A stretch of 64,000 nucleotides of DNA from Tillus elongatus (GCA_964006375.1 OZ023266.1:156557792-156621791), one strand, 5' to 3'. Shown: positions 11,101-24,325, counted from the stretch's first letter. Numbers and translations are program-made. The notes: generated by a model not told the origin, from the sequence alone.

Positions 11101-12660
11101 GAACTTTTTCAAATGTTTTTATTATTACCATACACATTGTATAACCAAAAAAACAATACAATCAGTCAACTTCAAACTGGCGCCCAACTTGGGACATCGA
11201 TGAGATTTAACTTGAACCCGATAAATCAAATGTAGCCCTCCGACATGTTAATTTTTAAATATAACAATAATGGCAATTTATTTGCTAATAAAATACATCA
11301 CAATTTAAATAAGAATTATAAATATGTAGGATGCAAATAAAATTTCTTCACTTAAGTGTAGTCTCGTCTATGAGCACAAAAGTACCATGTGGAATATAAC
11401 CCAAAATATAAATCCATTATTTTGTTAAACACGAACATGTTAAAGTAAAATGAAAAAACTACACTCAATCATACTTAACCTTCCTCATTAAATGGAGATA
11501 AAGACTCTTCCTTACGCTTATACTATTAGGCCAGTCAGGAAACGATATCTTTCTAAATTTATGTGCTGCAAACAACTTTTTGAATTCTGTTTCCAATTAG
11601 CTAACATACAATACAAGCAAAATAAAAACGTGTAGACTTGTAATCTGTTTACGATACAAGAGGTATTAATTCGATTACGATTAACTATCGCCAAAGTTAA
11701 ACTTGTTTCTTTTCTTTGTCATTCAACGGCAGCAATAATAGAACAACGCTATTAAATGCCGGTGCAGTCATTAAACTTACGAAACTATGAACTTTAATTA
11801 CGTACTCTATAACTGTAAGTGCCAGTTTCTCACCTTGAGCTAAATTCTGGTTGACTAGAATGGCCCATTCATAGGAAATTTGGTTTATGGTTGCGTGTTT
11901 CGGTATGTATCTATTTTCGTGACCAATCACGAAAGTTTTCCCCAAATTAATCGAATAAAGTCAAATCATTCTTGCAAAGGACATTTGTTAGCGAAGTTAG
12001 TTAATTTTGTAAACTTTAAAGAAACCCATGGTCTGATAAAAAAATAAAACAATGTTTTGACACAGCGAGTTCGTTATGGTAGTTAATTTTCATAGAAATT
12101 ATCTTTTTTTTATTTTGTATTAACGAAAACTATATATGCACCAATAAACAATAATATTTGTCTGTAATATTTAATAGATTTTGCTTAACACACAAATATT
12201 TTGAACTTGTGCCCTCATGTGACCTCTAGCGGCACCAAATTTTTTTTTTATGAAATGCTTATAACTTTTGTTTTCTTTAAACTTTGAGATCTACATTTTT
12301 AGTGAATTTTTTATTTTAAAAAAAAACCACTAATAGAGGTATTTTATTATTGTCAAAGTGATGTCATTTGGTCTGGAATAGTATATTATTTTTGAAAAAA
12401 ATATGGGCTATTAAGGTTGACCCGTGGTTGAAAAATAAGTATAAAGATGTCAAGATCTTTGGTAAATTGAGGTAACAATAGAGGAATTGCGAGGAGGAAG
12501 TTAAAGTAAGAAATATTTTCTATTTAGAATGTCAAAAGTTGAAGTATGGTGAATTTGGTCCACAATTGTCAATAATTTTTTGGATGAACCCGTTAAATAT
12601 TTTAAAAACACAGCACAAGACTTATTGTGGAATACATATTGTATAATTTAATTGAATAAA
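11101..12660. other. Unassigned, with scattered repeat remnants
   Basis: No gene is supported. A degenerate M1 end (AGCGAGTTCGTTATGG) lies at about 12062-12100, and a TTAGTGAATTTT / CACTAAT inverted repeat near 12300-12335 marks an eroded ATR start. The 82-codon frame at 11697-11945 has no known motif. Confidence 0.4.
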
Positions 12661-12768
12661 TAAATAAATAAGTAAATCGATGGTGAAACTTTGCGAAAAA
12701 AAATTTTGAATGAGCGCGAACTAGGGTTCCTAGAACCAATATCCGGGGTGAGTTTAAATTTTTATATG

Positions 12769-12850
<82 letters not shown>

Positions 12851-13395
12851 CCGATAACTCAAAAAATAATTAACCGATTTCGGTGAAACTCGGCAATTTT
12901 TCTTTTTTTATGGCTTGGATGAGTTCGTTAGCCAGGAAAATCGGACAGGGTTTTCCGTGAAAATTTGTAGTTTTCTTTTAAAAAAAATTTTCTCCGAAAA
13001 TTACAAATATGTGGTAATAAAATTTACTAGATATGTTACCTTGGGAGAGACCTTACTACGTCCAAAATTCAACTTTCTAAGTTTATAGAAAATTGAGTTA
13101 TTCAAATTTAAAATTTTCTTTCGAAAAATTTTTTTTTCTCAGAATATTACAAAGTTATTTTAATGAAATTTGGTGAATATCTTGCCTTAGGACAGACCCT
13201 TTTTTATTGGTTCCCTCAGGGCTTGTCCGCGGCCTTGCCGCCCCGATAGCACTGCAACCTTTAGTTGATTGTGCATATAGGAAAGACCTTACTACATACC
13301 AAAATTAAACTTTCTAAGTGTATAGAAAATTGAGTTATTGAAGTTTGAAGCATTTAATACAAATTTACTACCATAACGCACTTGCTGCGTCCCGA
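12661..13395 (+). repeat. ATR repeat with (AT)n, interrupted by U1
   Basis: The ATR blocks are in order: a TCGATGGTGAAACTTTGCG start, GAGCGCGAACTAGGG, CCAATATCCGGGG, an (AT)n tract at 12768-12846, TATCCGATAACTCAAAAAAT, then a long AT-rich body. The U retroposon at 13205-13278 sits in the body, and the copy ends in an M1 terminal motif (13376-13392). Confidence 0.8.
13205..13278 (-). mobile_element. U short retroposon, copy U1
   Basis: Sense strand is minus. It starts at TATGCACAATC and ends in CCCTGAGGGAA plus an A-rich tail. It contains GCGGC-AAG-GCCGC and the first hairpin with one wobble. The flanks TAGGACAGACC and TAGGAAAGACC look like an eroded target-site duplication. Confidence 0.75.
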
Positions 13396-13424
13396 ACTTT
13401 TTTTTCATCTACATAGTACACATT

Positions 13425-14090
<666 letters not shown>

Positions 14091-14240
14091 TAATGTACGA
14101 CAGGGACGCCATCTCGGTGCGGAACCAGGTAGTATCTTGTCACGACTGACGTAGTTATAGATGGAGACATGTGTACAATCAACTAACAATTTTGCAAATT
14201 GTCAAACCTGGCCAATTTCTTTCATAACACCGGGACAATG
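14091..14240 (+). repeat. Satellite-like module, detached copy
   Basis: GACAGGGACGCCATCTCGG, GGAACCAGGTAGTAT, ATCAACTAACAATTTTGC and the TTGTCAAACCTGGCC stretch match the diverged A-B unit at 7300-7470. It directly follows the ATR subtype 2 copy. Confidence 0.65.
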
Positions 14241-14624
14241 TTTGCCCAGGTCCAGTAACTTTTTTAGGGGTTGCTCCGAAGATTTTTTTTTGTGCTTTAT
14301 GCTTTGAAGGTAGTTTTATGCATGCACAAGGGGAAGGAGAACCTACCGTGTTTTTGGGTGAGGGGACAGAAACCCTGTTCGTCCTGGGGGGTTCTTCTTC
14401 CTCTTCTGCATGCATACAATCACCCTCAATCCATGAGCCAGAGGAATTTTTTATGTTCCGCTTTCTAGTGTATTTTTTGTTGAGTATATTTCCTGTTTAT
14501 CAATTGTTTTGTTTGAGTTTTGTATCAAAATTACTGTATAAATATTTATGTTAGAGGACACAGGTTGTTGCTTGCCCTTCTTTACCCTATTTTTTTACCG
14601 TTCCTAATTAATAAAGTAATGTTT
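14241..14624. other. Unassigned
   Basis: No gene or repeat recognised. Overlapping open frames on both strands have no supporting motif. Confidence 0.35.
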
Positions 14625-14752
14625 TATAACTTTTAGAGAATTTTCGTAGAAAAAATTCACTAATGGGGAGATCCCGACTTTTGTATTTTCAAAAAATTTT
14701 TCAAATGAGCGCGAACTAGGACCCCTAGAACCAATATCCGGGGTCAGTTTCA

Positions 14753-14840
<88 letters not shown>

Positions 14841-15165
14841 CACACAGATAACTCAACAAATAAAGGGCCGATTTTGATACAATTTGGTATATACCTTCCT
14901 TTTGTAAATGGCTTGGATAAGTTTGTTAGTCAAAAAAATCAGACGAGTTTTTCCGGGAAAATTTTGGATTTCATTCGGAAAAAAAAATTATCTCAAAAAA
15001 TAAAAAAGCTATGATAACCAAATTTGGTAGGTAGGTTTACGATATAAAAAGTAAACTATAAACGAAAACTTCTATGTTACAAGAAAAAAAAGTTATAATA
15101 AAATATTTTGTGTCAGATCATTTCTATGAAAATTCACTACCATAACGCACTTGCTGCGTCCAGGC
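14625..15165 (+). repeat. ATR repeat with (AT)n
   Basis: Start block AATTCACTAATGGGGAGATC, then GAGCGCGAACTAGGACCCC, CCAATATCCGGGG, an (AT)n tract (14756-14836), TATCACACAGATAACTC, and an end in the M1 terminal motif (15128-15161). A second, slightly mutated M1 motif follows at 15207-15240. Confidence 0.8.
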
Positions 15166-15240
15166 ATTTAATATAAGGCTAAATCACTATAATATATTAT
15201 TCTTATGAAAATTCACTACAATAACGCACTTGCTGCATTC

Positions 15241-16377
15241 CGAACATTTTATAATATAGGGTCTTTCATTAAGAGCGATATTTCTTTAAATTTTGAACAA
15301 AAACAATTCAACGCATTAAAGTAAATTTGTGCTTTGTTTTGAAGCTTAGACATTGCAGTTATTTTCTGAACAAAATATCGTTGAAGTGTCCACCACGGCT
15401 TTGAAAACACAGCCAACATTAGTTGCGTTATGTCTGTGATAGCCAGACGACAGTTCGCCTCCAAATGTTCCAAAGTTTGTGGCTTGTCACCATAAAATTA
15501 GACTTTGGTGTAGCCCCAAAAAGGCCATGGGTGTGACCACGGCGGTAAATTCACAAATTCACGTCTTGAGTTGATCCGGTCGCCAGGCTGCTCCCTCAGC
15601 AAATCGAGCGTAGCATCTGCCAAATTTTATCAATATCGGCCTATTATTTTATATTATATTATTTTTGTGCTCTATTCCATCTTTGACTACGAAAATTCAA
15701 TTTAATAAATTTTTCGTCGAACTGGTCTGGTTATACATATGATGCCGTATGGCCCAATCAAGGAAAAACGAACCACCAATGTACCAAAAAAGTCTCTTGC
15801 AAGAGTTCACAGAAACATTTTCAAGTAAAGATAACATTACAATATCGATACAAGATCTATTATAGATTTTTCGCAAGATATCCGTTGGTATTTGCGTGGT
15901 TGAACAATATTCATTGTGGCGTGACGAAATGTTTTCAATTGTAAAGGAGTTGCGACAGTTAGAGAGGAGACAACAGTTCCGCAAGTAATACGATAATAAT
16001 AATTGTCCGGTTCAATTTGTTGATTATATTAAGAGATGTTTGATCAGGATGTGTTTTGCCGGTCTCTTGTGCAACCGAGACGACGCGTTAGGCGCCAGTC
16101 TCAACGGCTATTGTCATTGTCGCATACTTCTGCCGATCATGCCGCCCCCCTTCACAATGCTGCTAGTCAACCGTGCGCCAGCAAATATGTGTATGTACAT
16201 ACTGTGTAATTCGTTATTTGTTGTACACACACCATCAACAGGGGCGGATTTAGAAGCTCCTATTAAAAAAATAGAATGAAATGCGAAGGAAATATTCGTC
16301 TCTTACAGAATCGGACAAAACCAACAAAACTGTATTGTAATAAATTATTAGCTACCTCCGACTTTGACGAACAAATT
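15241..16377. other. Unassigned
   Basis: No gene supported. Open frames at 15249-15473, 15697-15984 and 16040-16279 have no recognised motif. The sequence around 15500-15620 and 16060-16170 is somewhat GC-richer than the surroundings. Confidence 0.35.
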
Positions 16378-16466
16378 TGCTAGTGAGATCGCGACTTGTG
16401 AATTTTGAAAAAATGTTCCAAATGACCGCGAGCTAGGACCCCTAGCCCTAGGGGTTAGTTTTTTAT
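16378..16466 (+). repeat. ATR 5' block, cut by a LINE
   Basis: GAGATCGCGACTTGTGAATT, GACCGCGAGCTAGGACCCC and GGGGTTAGTTT match the ATR 5' block. It stops where the 3' tail of LINE copy B starts at 16467, in place of the expected (AT)n tract. Confidence 0.65.
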
Positions 16467-16801
16467 TTTTTATTTCAACAACACACCACGAGGGCTCATA
16501 GCCTAAATATTATCGTACCGTGGGTGTCGACAAAGAGGAAAGAGGCAACTTGTTAATTCTGGACTTGAAGGTTTGGAGGTTCGGAGGAGAAGGAAAAACA
16601 TGTGCCGGCAAGGAATTCCACAACTTGGAAGTCCTCGGGACAAAAAGCGGGCATAACAAGATGTCCTATGTCTGGTGACCTGGACAGTAAAAGGGTGCAT
16701 TCGCTCTGTTCCGCTGGTAGATCAGTTGGGGGCAGCAGGTGGAGGAACTATGGAAGAAAGCTCATCTGAGCAGTGCCCGTGCAGAGATCTATAAGAGAGA
16801 G

Positions 16802-16832
<31 letters not shown>

Positions 16833-18058
16833 TCACCAACGGCACGTCGATGGGCAAGGGATGGCAGCCTTTGGGTGAGGGTAGGGTCACCGATGAGACG
16901 TATAGCTCATGGGGTCATGGATAGCGAGCGTTGAAGCGGCAGCGGCACCCCAGATGTGGGAGCCGTTTTCGAGGTTTGGCCTTTTTTGTGAAGTATATAA
17001 GGTATAGAGATTAGCTGGTGAAAAGTATTTGCGAGCCTGGAAGAGGAAACCTTATTTCTTAGCAGCCGCTTCTGCAACTGATGTGACATGTTGGTGCCAA
17101 TTGAGATTTCGATCCACAGAAATGCCAACAAGTAAAAAGGACTCATTACTTTGAATAACTTGGTTGTTAATTAGGATGGGTCTAGGGCTGGTGTATCTCT
17201 TATGAGATAGAAAGAAAGACTGAGATTTGGTGGAGTTGAATTGTACAAGATTTCTACTTCCCCAGTCTAATATTTTTTGGAGATCCACATAGACAGAACC
17301 CTCCATGAGTCTGCGATCCTCATCTAATTGTGCTAAAGAGACAGGCTCAGAATATTGTGTATTTGAGTGGAGGGTGCTGTCGTTCGCGTTAACTGTGAAC
17401 TGGGTTGGCTGTGCTAGAGAGGAAGTCATTGATGTGGAGAAGAAACAAAGTAGCGCCTAAAGCTGAACCTTGAGAGGCTCCTGCATTAATTGGATACAGT
17501 TTAGAGGAATGGCCATCCACGACAACAGAAATGCTCCGGTTGGAGAGGAAATTTGCTGTCCAGGTATAGAGTTTTGGTGGTAGGCCATAAGCCGGGGGTT
17601 TATTAAGCAGCGCTGCTTGCCATGCCTGGTCGAATACTTTGGATATGTCTAGAGCGACAATCTGTGATTCACCGTGTAGTTCCATAGACTTGTTCAAAGA
17701 ATGGGTGACAATAGAAGGAGGTGGGCAGTTGATCTGCGCTGACGGAATCCATACTGCATGTCGTGGATTAGACTGCGTTTTTTCAAGAAATTTTAATAAT
17801 TTGGTGTTTATATACTTTTCCATCACTTTAGAGACGACTGAAAGGAGAAAAATAGGCCTGTAGTTGCTAAGAAGCGCTTTGGATACAACGCTTATTCGAA
17901 AAATGCAGAAGAATATTATCCTGGAAACCTGTCGCATCCTAAGAACAGTCGTAAATATGCCAACACAAGAAATTAAGTAAGGTTTGCTAACAGGCTCCTT
18001 ATTTCTACAACCAGATGTAAAGTTAACTATGTAAAGTTCACTCTGAGACCAAAACAAC
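16467..18058 (-). pseudogene. CR1-like LINE (copy B) with reverse transcriptase core
   Basis: This is the longest LINE copy on the minus strand. It reads LLSNYRPIF, ESQIVALDISKVFD (first catalytic Asp), SGALGA-like GASQGSALGATLF, then DDSTLHSN after a frame change, KILDWGSRNLVQFNSTKS, VDRNLNWHQHVTSVAEAAAK and the C-terminal LPAHV-type module, ending in a short A-rich tail. The GVPQGS box is mutated to GASQGS, the tyrosine-containing half of the catalytic YADD box falls at a frameshift, and several other frameshifts are present. The 5' truncation is near 18058 at an (AAT)n stretch. It is inserted in an ATR copy on the low-coordinate side. Confidence 0.85.
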
Positions 18059-18130
18059 ATAATAATAATAATAATACAGCTATGGTAGTCCCCATTGTTA
18101 TTGGCGCCACAGGCGAAATACCAAAAAAGT

Positions 18131-18480
18131 CTGGACGCAGCAAGTGCGTTATGGTAGCGAATTTTCGTAAAAATGTTTTTAATCGAAAATAGGTCTTGTT
18201 TTCAAAGGGCATTTGGTTGGCAGTGTAACCTATATAGCACTAACAATGTACCATATTCCATTAAACTAGCTTTATTGTTTCAAAAAGTTAACAAACATTT
18301 TCCGAAAATAAATTTAAAAGGTTCCAGAGAAAACTGCCCGATTTTCCTGGCCAACGAACCTCTTCATGCTATTTACACACCTGCCAAAAGATATTATTCA
18401 CAAACAGCTTTAGGACCAAAAAAATTGATAAAAATTCACCCATCTTTGTTACACAAATTGCCTTCAGTAATGTTACACTA
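18131..18480 (-). repeat. M1 element, one-ended copy
   Basis: It starts with CTGGACGCAGCAAGTGCG and TTATGGTAGCGAATTTTCGT, followed by M1 interior blocks (GTGTAACCTATATAGCA, AACAATGTACCAT). There is no opposite terminal repeat, so the far end is lost or replaced by ATR sequence. Confidence 0.65.
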
Positions 18481-18484
18481 AATT

Positions 18485-19185
18485 ATATGTTTAACAAAAA
18501 AAAATTTCAATAACTTTATCATTAATTACGAACATATCACAAAAATCTTAGAAAAAATGATTTCTACGGAAACACTAAAAACATTTCTGCGAAAACTTTT
18601 CAAATTCATCTGCTATTGTAGAGTACCTGTATACAGCAGCTCGATTTTTTCGACGAGTAATACAAACCAAAAGCTCTCTGAATGCGTCATTTCCATGGGA
18701 CTCCGCTATCTATATTGATAAAACGCCATATCAAAATTTGTGATATGTGTCAAAAACCTTAAAAGTTCCAAAATAATTGAAATAACTCATAAACGATGAA
18801 CGATATCAATTTTTTTCCTTAGAAACATGCTTTATAATTCGATGGAAAATACAAAAATGCAATAACATAAGGGGCTTCTATTAAAAAAAGAAAGTGTGTT
18901 TCACCAACGACTTATGGGCCAGCCTGTAATTGTCAAAATAGGTTTAAAAGATGCAGCTCGAGACACCACCCTATAATTAACGTATATAATTTTTTCTCAT
19001 ATCTAGTATAATAACGGATATATTGAACTTTACCGTAGAACAGACAAAAATGGAAACTGACCCCGTATATGGGTTTTAGGGCTTCTAGTTTGCGCTCATT
19101 TGAAAAAATCTTTTTAAAATTCATAAGTCGCGGTCTTCTCATTTTCTACGAAAATTTGCTAAAATATAGACTATTAAACCATAAA
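18485..19185 (-). repeat. ATR repeat lacking the AT tract
   Basis: Read on the minus strand it has the ATR 5' block (TGAGCGCAAACTAGAAG, CCATATACGGGGTCAG) and 3' blocks (CCATAAGTCGTTGGTGA, TATTGCATTTTTGTATTTTC). The two halves are joined without an (AT)n tract. Confidence 0.65.
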
Positions 19186-19945
<760 letters not shown>

Positions 19946-20719
19946 CATTAGGGAATTCGTTTTACGAAAAATGAGCTAAAAAAAGGCTGAAAAAGCGCCC
20001 TGAACAACTGGGCCTAGAATGGGAATTCAGAAATCTGTTGTACTATATGCTTTCAGTCTCTTCCTGGGGGTAATGGGTGACACCCATCAGGAACTCTATT
20101 CGCACTCAGTTGATGAAATTTACCTTAAGTCTCACCATCTTTATCATTAAATGTTCTTGATGCAAATTTACCAGAAAGAAAACAGTTATCTAAGTGTACT
20201 TAATTCGTCTCTGTACATATAAGTATGTGTGCATAATTTGCAAAGGCCGTTCGCCATCGGAATCAATGTGCAGGCATCTCTCATTTGAATTGTTCTATGC
20301 ACAATTATTTCCCCCTGCAATAAATAATTTATGGGCTGAGTATCCGCGAAGACTCCGTGCATATACTCAATCCGTACATTCAAATTCCTTCCTTTTGACA
20401 TCGCTAATTAATTAACAGGAATAAATCAACCGCTAACACAACGTATTCTTTCAATGGTGGTAGTACACAAGTGTTTGGCCTTAACAACCATTAATAGCAC
20501 ATCAATATATCGTAACAGACAAATCGCGAATAATTAATGATTCCTTTGCAGTTTTATATTTCCAATTTGCAGTTAAAGATATATCTATCCCGCGAAGATT
20601 TCTGCGAAATGAGGATCTGTAGCATCGTTGTTCAGGGCCTGAAAACTTGGAAAGGGCTTTACCTAATTTCATATCCTGATATCTGAGATATCGTGGATGA
20701 GTGAATGTTCTCCTTTCAG
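19946..20719. other. Unassigned
   Basis: No gene recognised. Open frames on both strands around 20190-20410 overlap and have no motif. Confidence 0.35.
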
Positions 20720-20812
20720 GGATGGTAAAAGACCGTTTTTCCCTCAGGGATCGTCCGCGGCCTTGCCGTCCCGATAGCACTGCAACCTTTGGTTGATTGT
20801 GGATGGTAAAAG
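20720..20812 (-). mobile_element. U short retroposon, copy U2, with perfect target-site duplication
   Basis: The element occupies 20732-20800 (69 bp, minus sense) between two identical 12-bp copies of GGATGGTAAAAG (20720-20731 and 20801-20812). Sense strand: ACAATCAACC start, hairpins CAACC-AAA-GGTTG and CGGC-AAG-GCCG, then CCCTGAGGG and an A-rich tail. The duplication shows retroposition of this short unit alone, into the 3' flank of the RNase H LINE. Confidence 0.9.
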
Positions 20813-21785
20813 CCCTTCAGAATCAAACCAAGTTAATAATAATAGTAGTAGCAGCAGCAGTGGTGGGGAGGCTGACGCCAAGCAAGTAGGCCACAATGGG
20901 CCCTTTTTGCCAACCCCAGCAACCATGCTCTACTCTTCTTTGGTTCCGTCGCCAAACCGCCTCGACCTCGAGATGAAGGCCGTGACGGTCTTCAATTGGA
21001 CGGCTTACCTGATTCCTCGGCAGAGTCCTCAAACCGAACAATTCTGCTCAAAGACTCCCAAAAGCCTCGCATTCACACAGGTAGTGGTAAGACGTTTCTT
21101 CATCCTCGCCGCATTCCTGGCAAATGGGATCCCTCTCTACACCTATCAATGTGAGGTGTCTTCTAAGGGCGCAGTGGCCTGTCAGCACCCCAAGGATGCG
21201 GCGAAGCGTAGGTCGACTTCTTCCGAGACAGCTTTATATCTGTCCGACCCCTCCACGAAGTCCCTCGCCTGCCTGCAGCCACCAACCGACCCCCAGTACC
21301 TCTCCATTGCTTCCTAGGTCCACCTGTCTAAGGTGACAGAGACTGTCTTCCTACTTATGCCTATGGCAGGTTCCGGGCCACAGAACGGTCGCCGAGAATC
21401 GAGTCTTGCGAGATTATTCGCCACCTCATTCCCCGCTACGCCACAGTGTCCCGGAATCCACACCAGTTGCACCTTCTTCGTCCTGGCTAGTCCTCTGAGG
21501 GCGTCAGCGCACTCCTGAACCAGTGTTGACCTAATTCTGACCGCGCAGACTGCCCGGAGAACCGCCTGGCTATCCGAGCAGATGTACACACACTGCTCGG
21601 GACTCCTCTTCACATCCTGTCTATTAGCCACAGACAAGATAGCATACACCTCTGTTTCGAATGCCGTGGTATATACGCCAAGAGCATAGCTCTCACGCAC
21701 CCCCAGGCCCTCGACGTATATTCATTCCCCGGAGGATTGTTGGTCCTCCAGCCGCGATCCGTCGGTGAAGCAAACCAGGCTAGCG
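20813..21785 (-). pseudogene. RNase H-bearing LINE, 3' fragment
   Basis: The minus strand reads an RNase H domain from VCFTDGSRLEDQQSSGE (first Asp), past one stop, to FETEVYAIL (Glu), CVYICSDSQAVL (second Asp) and VWIPGHCGVAGNE, where the expected final Asp is replaced in VANNLAR. Downstream, after frame changes, a C-terminal zinc-knuckle-like ICQECGEDEETSYHYLCEC appears, as in I/R1-type LINEs. The reverse transcriptase is missing. The 3' end has a (TAA)n-rich tail near 20830-20860. The element at 62527 belongs to the same broad group but has a different 3' tail. Confidence 0.85.
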
Positions 21786-22650
21786 GGTTGGAATGCTTTA
21801 TTCGTGGTAGCCTTCGCAGTTTATCAGTTGTTAGGTTTTCCAGCAGTTTTGCTCTTAGTTTGCCTATTTCCTTTTTTTCAAGTACGTGTCCTTCAAGTAA
21901 CGGTGTCAGAAAGTTATTATGTCTTGTAATATGTCCAATAAACTTTGCCTTTCACCTCTTGGTTTGTTCCAGCAGAATTAAACCAGGTTAATAATAATCG
22001 CAATGATGATTCTCCGTTTCCAGTAGCTCTTTTTTATTTCATGGTAGCCTTCGTAGTTTATCAATTTTGTCAGGTTTTCCAGCAGTTTTTCTCTTGATTT
22101 ACCTCTTCAATTTTTACAAGTATGTGTCCTTTAAGTAACGGTGTCAGAAAGTTATTATTTCTTGGAATATGTCCAATAAATTTTGCGTTTCTTCTCTTGG
22201 TTTCTTCCAGCAAGCATATCTTTTCTCCCGCGTCCTCTATCACTTCGTCATTTTATCGCTGTATCTTTGTCATTTTTCCATATCCGCATTTCTAAAGCTT
22301 CTATTTTCTTCAGGCCTTGCCGGCTTAAGTCCAGATTTCCGCCCCCATACATTACTATTCTATATACGTATGACTTGTTGAACCTCTTCCTCGGGTCCAA
22401 GTTAAAAAGGTTTATTAGTGGGAAGAGTATTTTGTTAGCATCTTTTGTAATTTTGTTTGCGTGTCTCCTATCGCCGCCATGTCATCTGTCCTCCTTATGA
22501 AATGGCAACGTTGTACAGTTGCTTTGATTCCTGCTGTCTTTGCTTCAGACAATTTCTTCCCTTTCTTTATTTTAGCTTCAATTTGTAATCTGTTAATATT
22601 GATTTTGGAAGCTGTTTTTTTGTTGTTGTAAGATTGAGAATAATGCACAC
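21786..22650 (-). pseudogene. RTE-like LINE C-terminal fragments, two overlapping copies
   Basis: Two related pieces lie one behind the other. Piece 1 (about 21786-21975) reads KFIGHITRHNNFLTPLLEGH then KLRAKLLENL. Piece 2 (about 21976-22650) reads a LYGC-like MYGGGNLDL, then an IEALEMRIW-type motif, then KFIGHIPRNNNFLTPLL. These are the conserved last part of RTE/endonuclease-reverse-transcriptase LINEs, with many frameshifts. Piece 2 ends in a TTATTATTAACC tail. Family assignment rests on motif style. Confidence 0.6.
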
Positions 22651-22689
22651 ATCTATTCAGTCCAATCCACCTCTATTCATTACATAAAA

Positions 22690-23003
22690 CAATAAAATCA
22701 TCATAATCGAAATGTTGAAGACACTATCTACAGATATAGCAAAATTTAATTGTTTAGCTTCATAGAAAATTGAGTTTTCGGCATTTTTCTCAAAGGGGGT
22801 TAGAACACACGATTTTTTTGATAATAGAGAGATATCGATGGTAAAACTAAAAAGAATACTTCAAATGTGCGCGCACTAGGACCAGTAAAATCGATCTTCA
22901 AGGTCTGTGTAAATTTAAACTATCAACTTTACTAATATGCCCTATAATAATAGTGTACAATTCTTATGAAAATTTGCTACTACATCGCACTTGCTGCGTC
23001 CCG
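22690..23003 (+). repeat. Type II repeat ending in an M1 terminal motif
   Basis: Same blocks as 10816-11100 (AAATTTAATTGTTTAGCTTC, GAGAGATATCGATGG, AAAATCGATCTTCAAGG), ending in GAAAATTTGCTACTACATCG then CACTTGCTGCGTCCCGA. Confidence 0.75.
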
Positions 23004-23059
23004 AAATTTTCTATTTAGGACCCCCGGAACCCAAATCCGAGGTCAGTTTCAGACTATAT

Positions 23060-23105
<46 letters not shown>

Positions 23106-24039
23106 GTGTCACACCTATAACTTAAAAAATAATGGACCGATTTTGATAAAATTTGGCACATACCTTCCTTTCGCAAGTGGCTTGGAAAATCCGCCGAGGT
23201 TTTCCCGGAAAATTTAGTGTTTTCTTTTGAAAAAAATCGAAAAAAGTTATATATCCGGAATTAATTAACAAAGTAAGGGCAACCAAATTTCATAAGCGGG
23301 TTTATATAACTAGAGGCAAGTTACCTACCAAAATTTAGCTCCGTAGGTTAAAGGACAAAAAAGTTACAGACATTCAAAGAAAAATAAATTTGGGTTCTCC
23401 TCAAAACGTCAAAATCGCGATTTTAAACGTCAAAATTGGTGAGTACCTTCCTTTTGCAAGTGGCTTGGATAAGTTCGTTAGCCAGGAAAATCCGACGAGG
23501 TTTTCCCGGAAAATTTTGTGTTTTCTTTCGAAAAAAATTTATATCTCCAAAATTAACAAAGTAAGGGCAACCAAATTTTATACGCGGGTTTATATCATTA
23601 TAGGCAAGTTACATACCAAAATTTAGCTCTGTAGGTCAAAGAACAAAAAAGTTATAGGCATTTAAACAAAAATAAATTGAGGTTTTTCACAAAACGTCAA
23701 TGTTGGGATTTAAATGTCAAAATTGGCAACATTTAGGAAAAGAACTTGAATCTAATACGGGCTATGGAAATAAAATGTCTCAAGAAGAATGTTTTACAAA
23801 CCCTGAAGTCTTAGTTTCAACCGTCATTGTCCTTCATTTTAATAAAATGTTTCCAGAAAATTCATTTCAAATAGACCCTTTCTCTGATGCTTGGCAGTAG
23901 CCTTAGCTATATAGTTTATCGTTAATAGTATATAATTTTTGTAGAATTTTCGTAAAAAAAAATCAATACAGCTCAATATATCTGTTATTATGTTATTGCA
24001 TTTTTGCATTTTCCATCGAAATATAATGCATGTTTGTAA
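23004..24039 (+). repeat. ATR repeat, long copy
   Basis: ATR blocks in order: GGACCCCCGGAACCC, a short (AT)n tract (23063-23100), GTGTCACACCTATAACTTAA, a body repeated twice (CCTTCCTTTTGCAAGTGGC region; the second pass starts near 23390), AACGTCAAAATTGG, AATGTCTCAAGAAG, CTTCATTTTAATAAAATG, GACCCTTTCTCTGATGC. The internal part is partly duplicated relative to the copy at 24450. Confidence 0.8.
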
Positions 24040-24170
24040 GAACAAAAATTCTGGACGCAGTAAGTGCGTTATGGTAGCGAATTTTGATCAAATGCTTAAT
24101 ATTTGAATAGCTCAATTTGCTATTAACCTATAAGGTTGACCAAAAAACGAGTTTTTTTATATAAATAAAT
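24040..24170 (-). repeat. M1 element, one-ended copy
   Basis: TTCTGGACGCAGTAAGTGCG and the TTATGGTAGCGAATTTTGAT block begin the element. The interior continues to CCTATAAGGTTGACC and then stops at an AT-rich junction near 24165. Confidence 0.65.
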
Positions 24171-24253
24171 AATTAAACATTAATTATGACTAAAATAATT
24201 ACAACGCCCGCTGGAATGCTGGAATACGACATTAAAACAAAGCTCCAACAACT

Positions 24254-24325
24254 GACTCGTTGGTCTAGAGGTATGATTTCCGCTTAGAGTGCGGGAGCTC
24301 CCAGGTTCAAATCCCGGGCAAGCCC
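24254..24325 (+). pseudogene. tRNA-Pro-derived pseudogene (anticodon position reads AGA)
   Basis: The 72-nt segment aligns end to end with animal tRNA-Pro(AGG). A box TGGTCTAGAGGTATGATT and B box GGTTCAAATCC are both present. The anticodon stem is paired, but the loop TTAGAGT has AGA where AGG is expected. The acceptor stem has two mismatches (A2, C5) and the T stem one. A T7 run about 15 nt downstream could end Pol III transcription. Promoter boxes could still work; a functional tRNA is unlikely. Confidence 0.75.

Noticed and set aside
13205..13278. U considered as a hammerhead or HDV-like ribozyme
   Set aside because: It lacks CTGANGA/GAAA and I could not form a nested double pseudoknot; the retroposon interpretation is better supported.
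20793..21317. 174-codon + strand frame
   Set aside because: Antisense to the RNase H LINE fragment; starts in its trinucleotide tail and has no motif.
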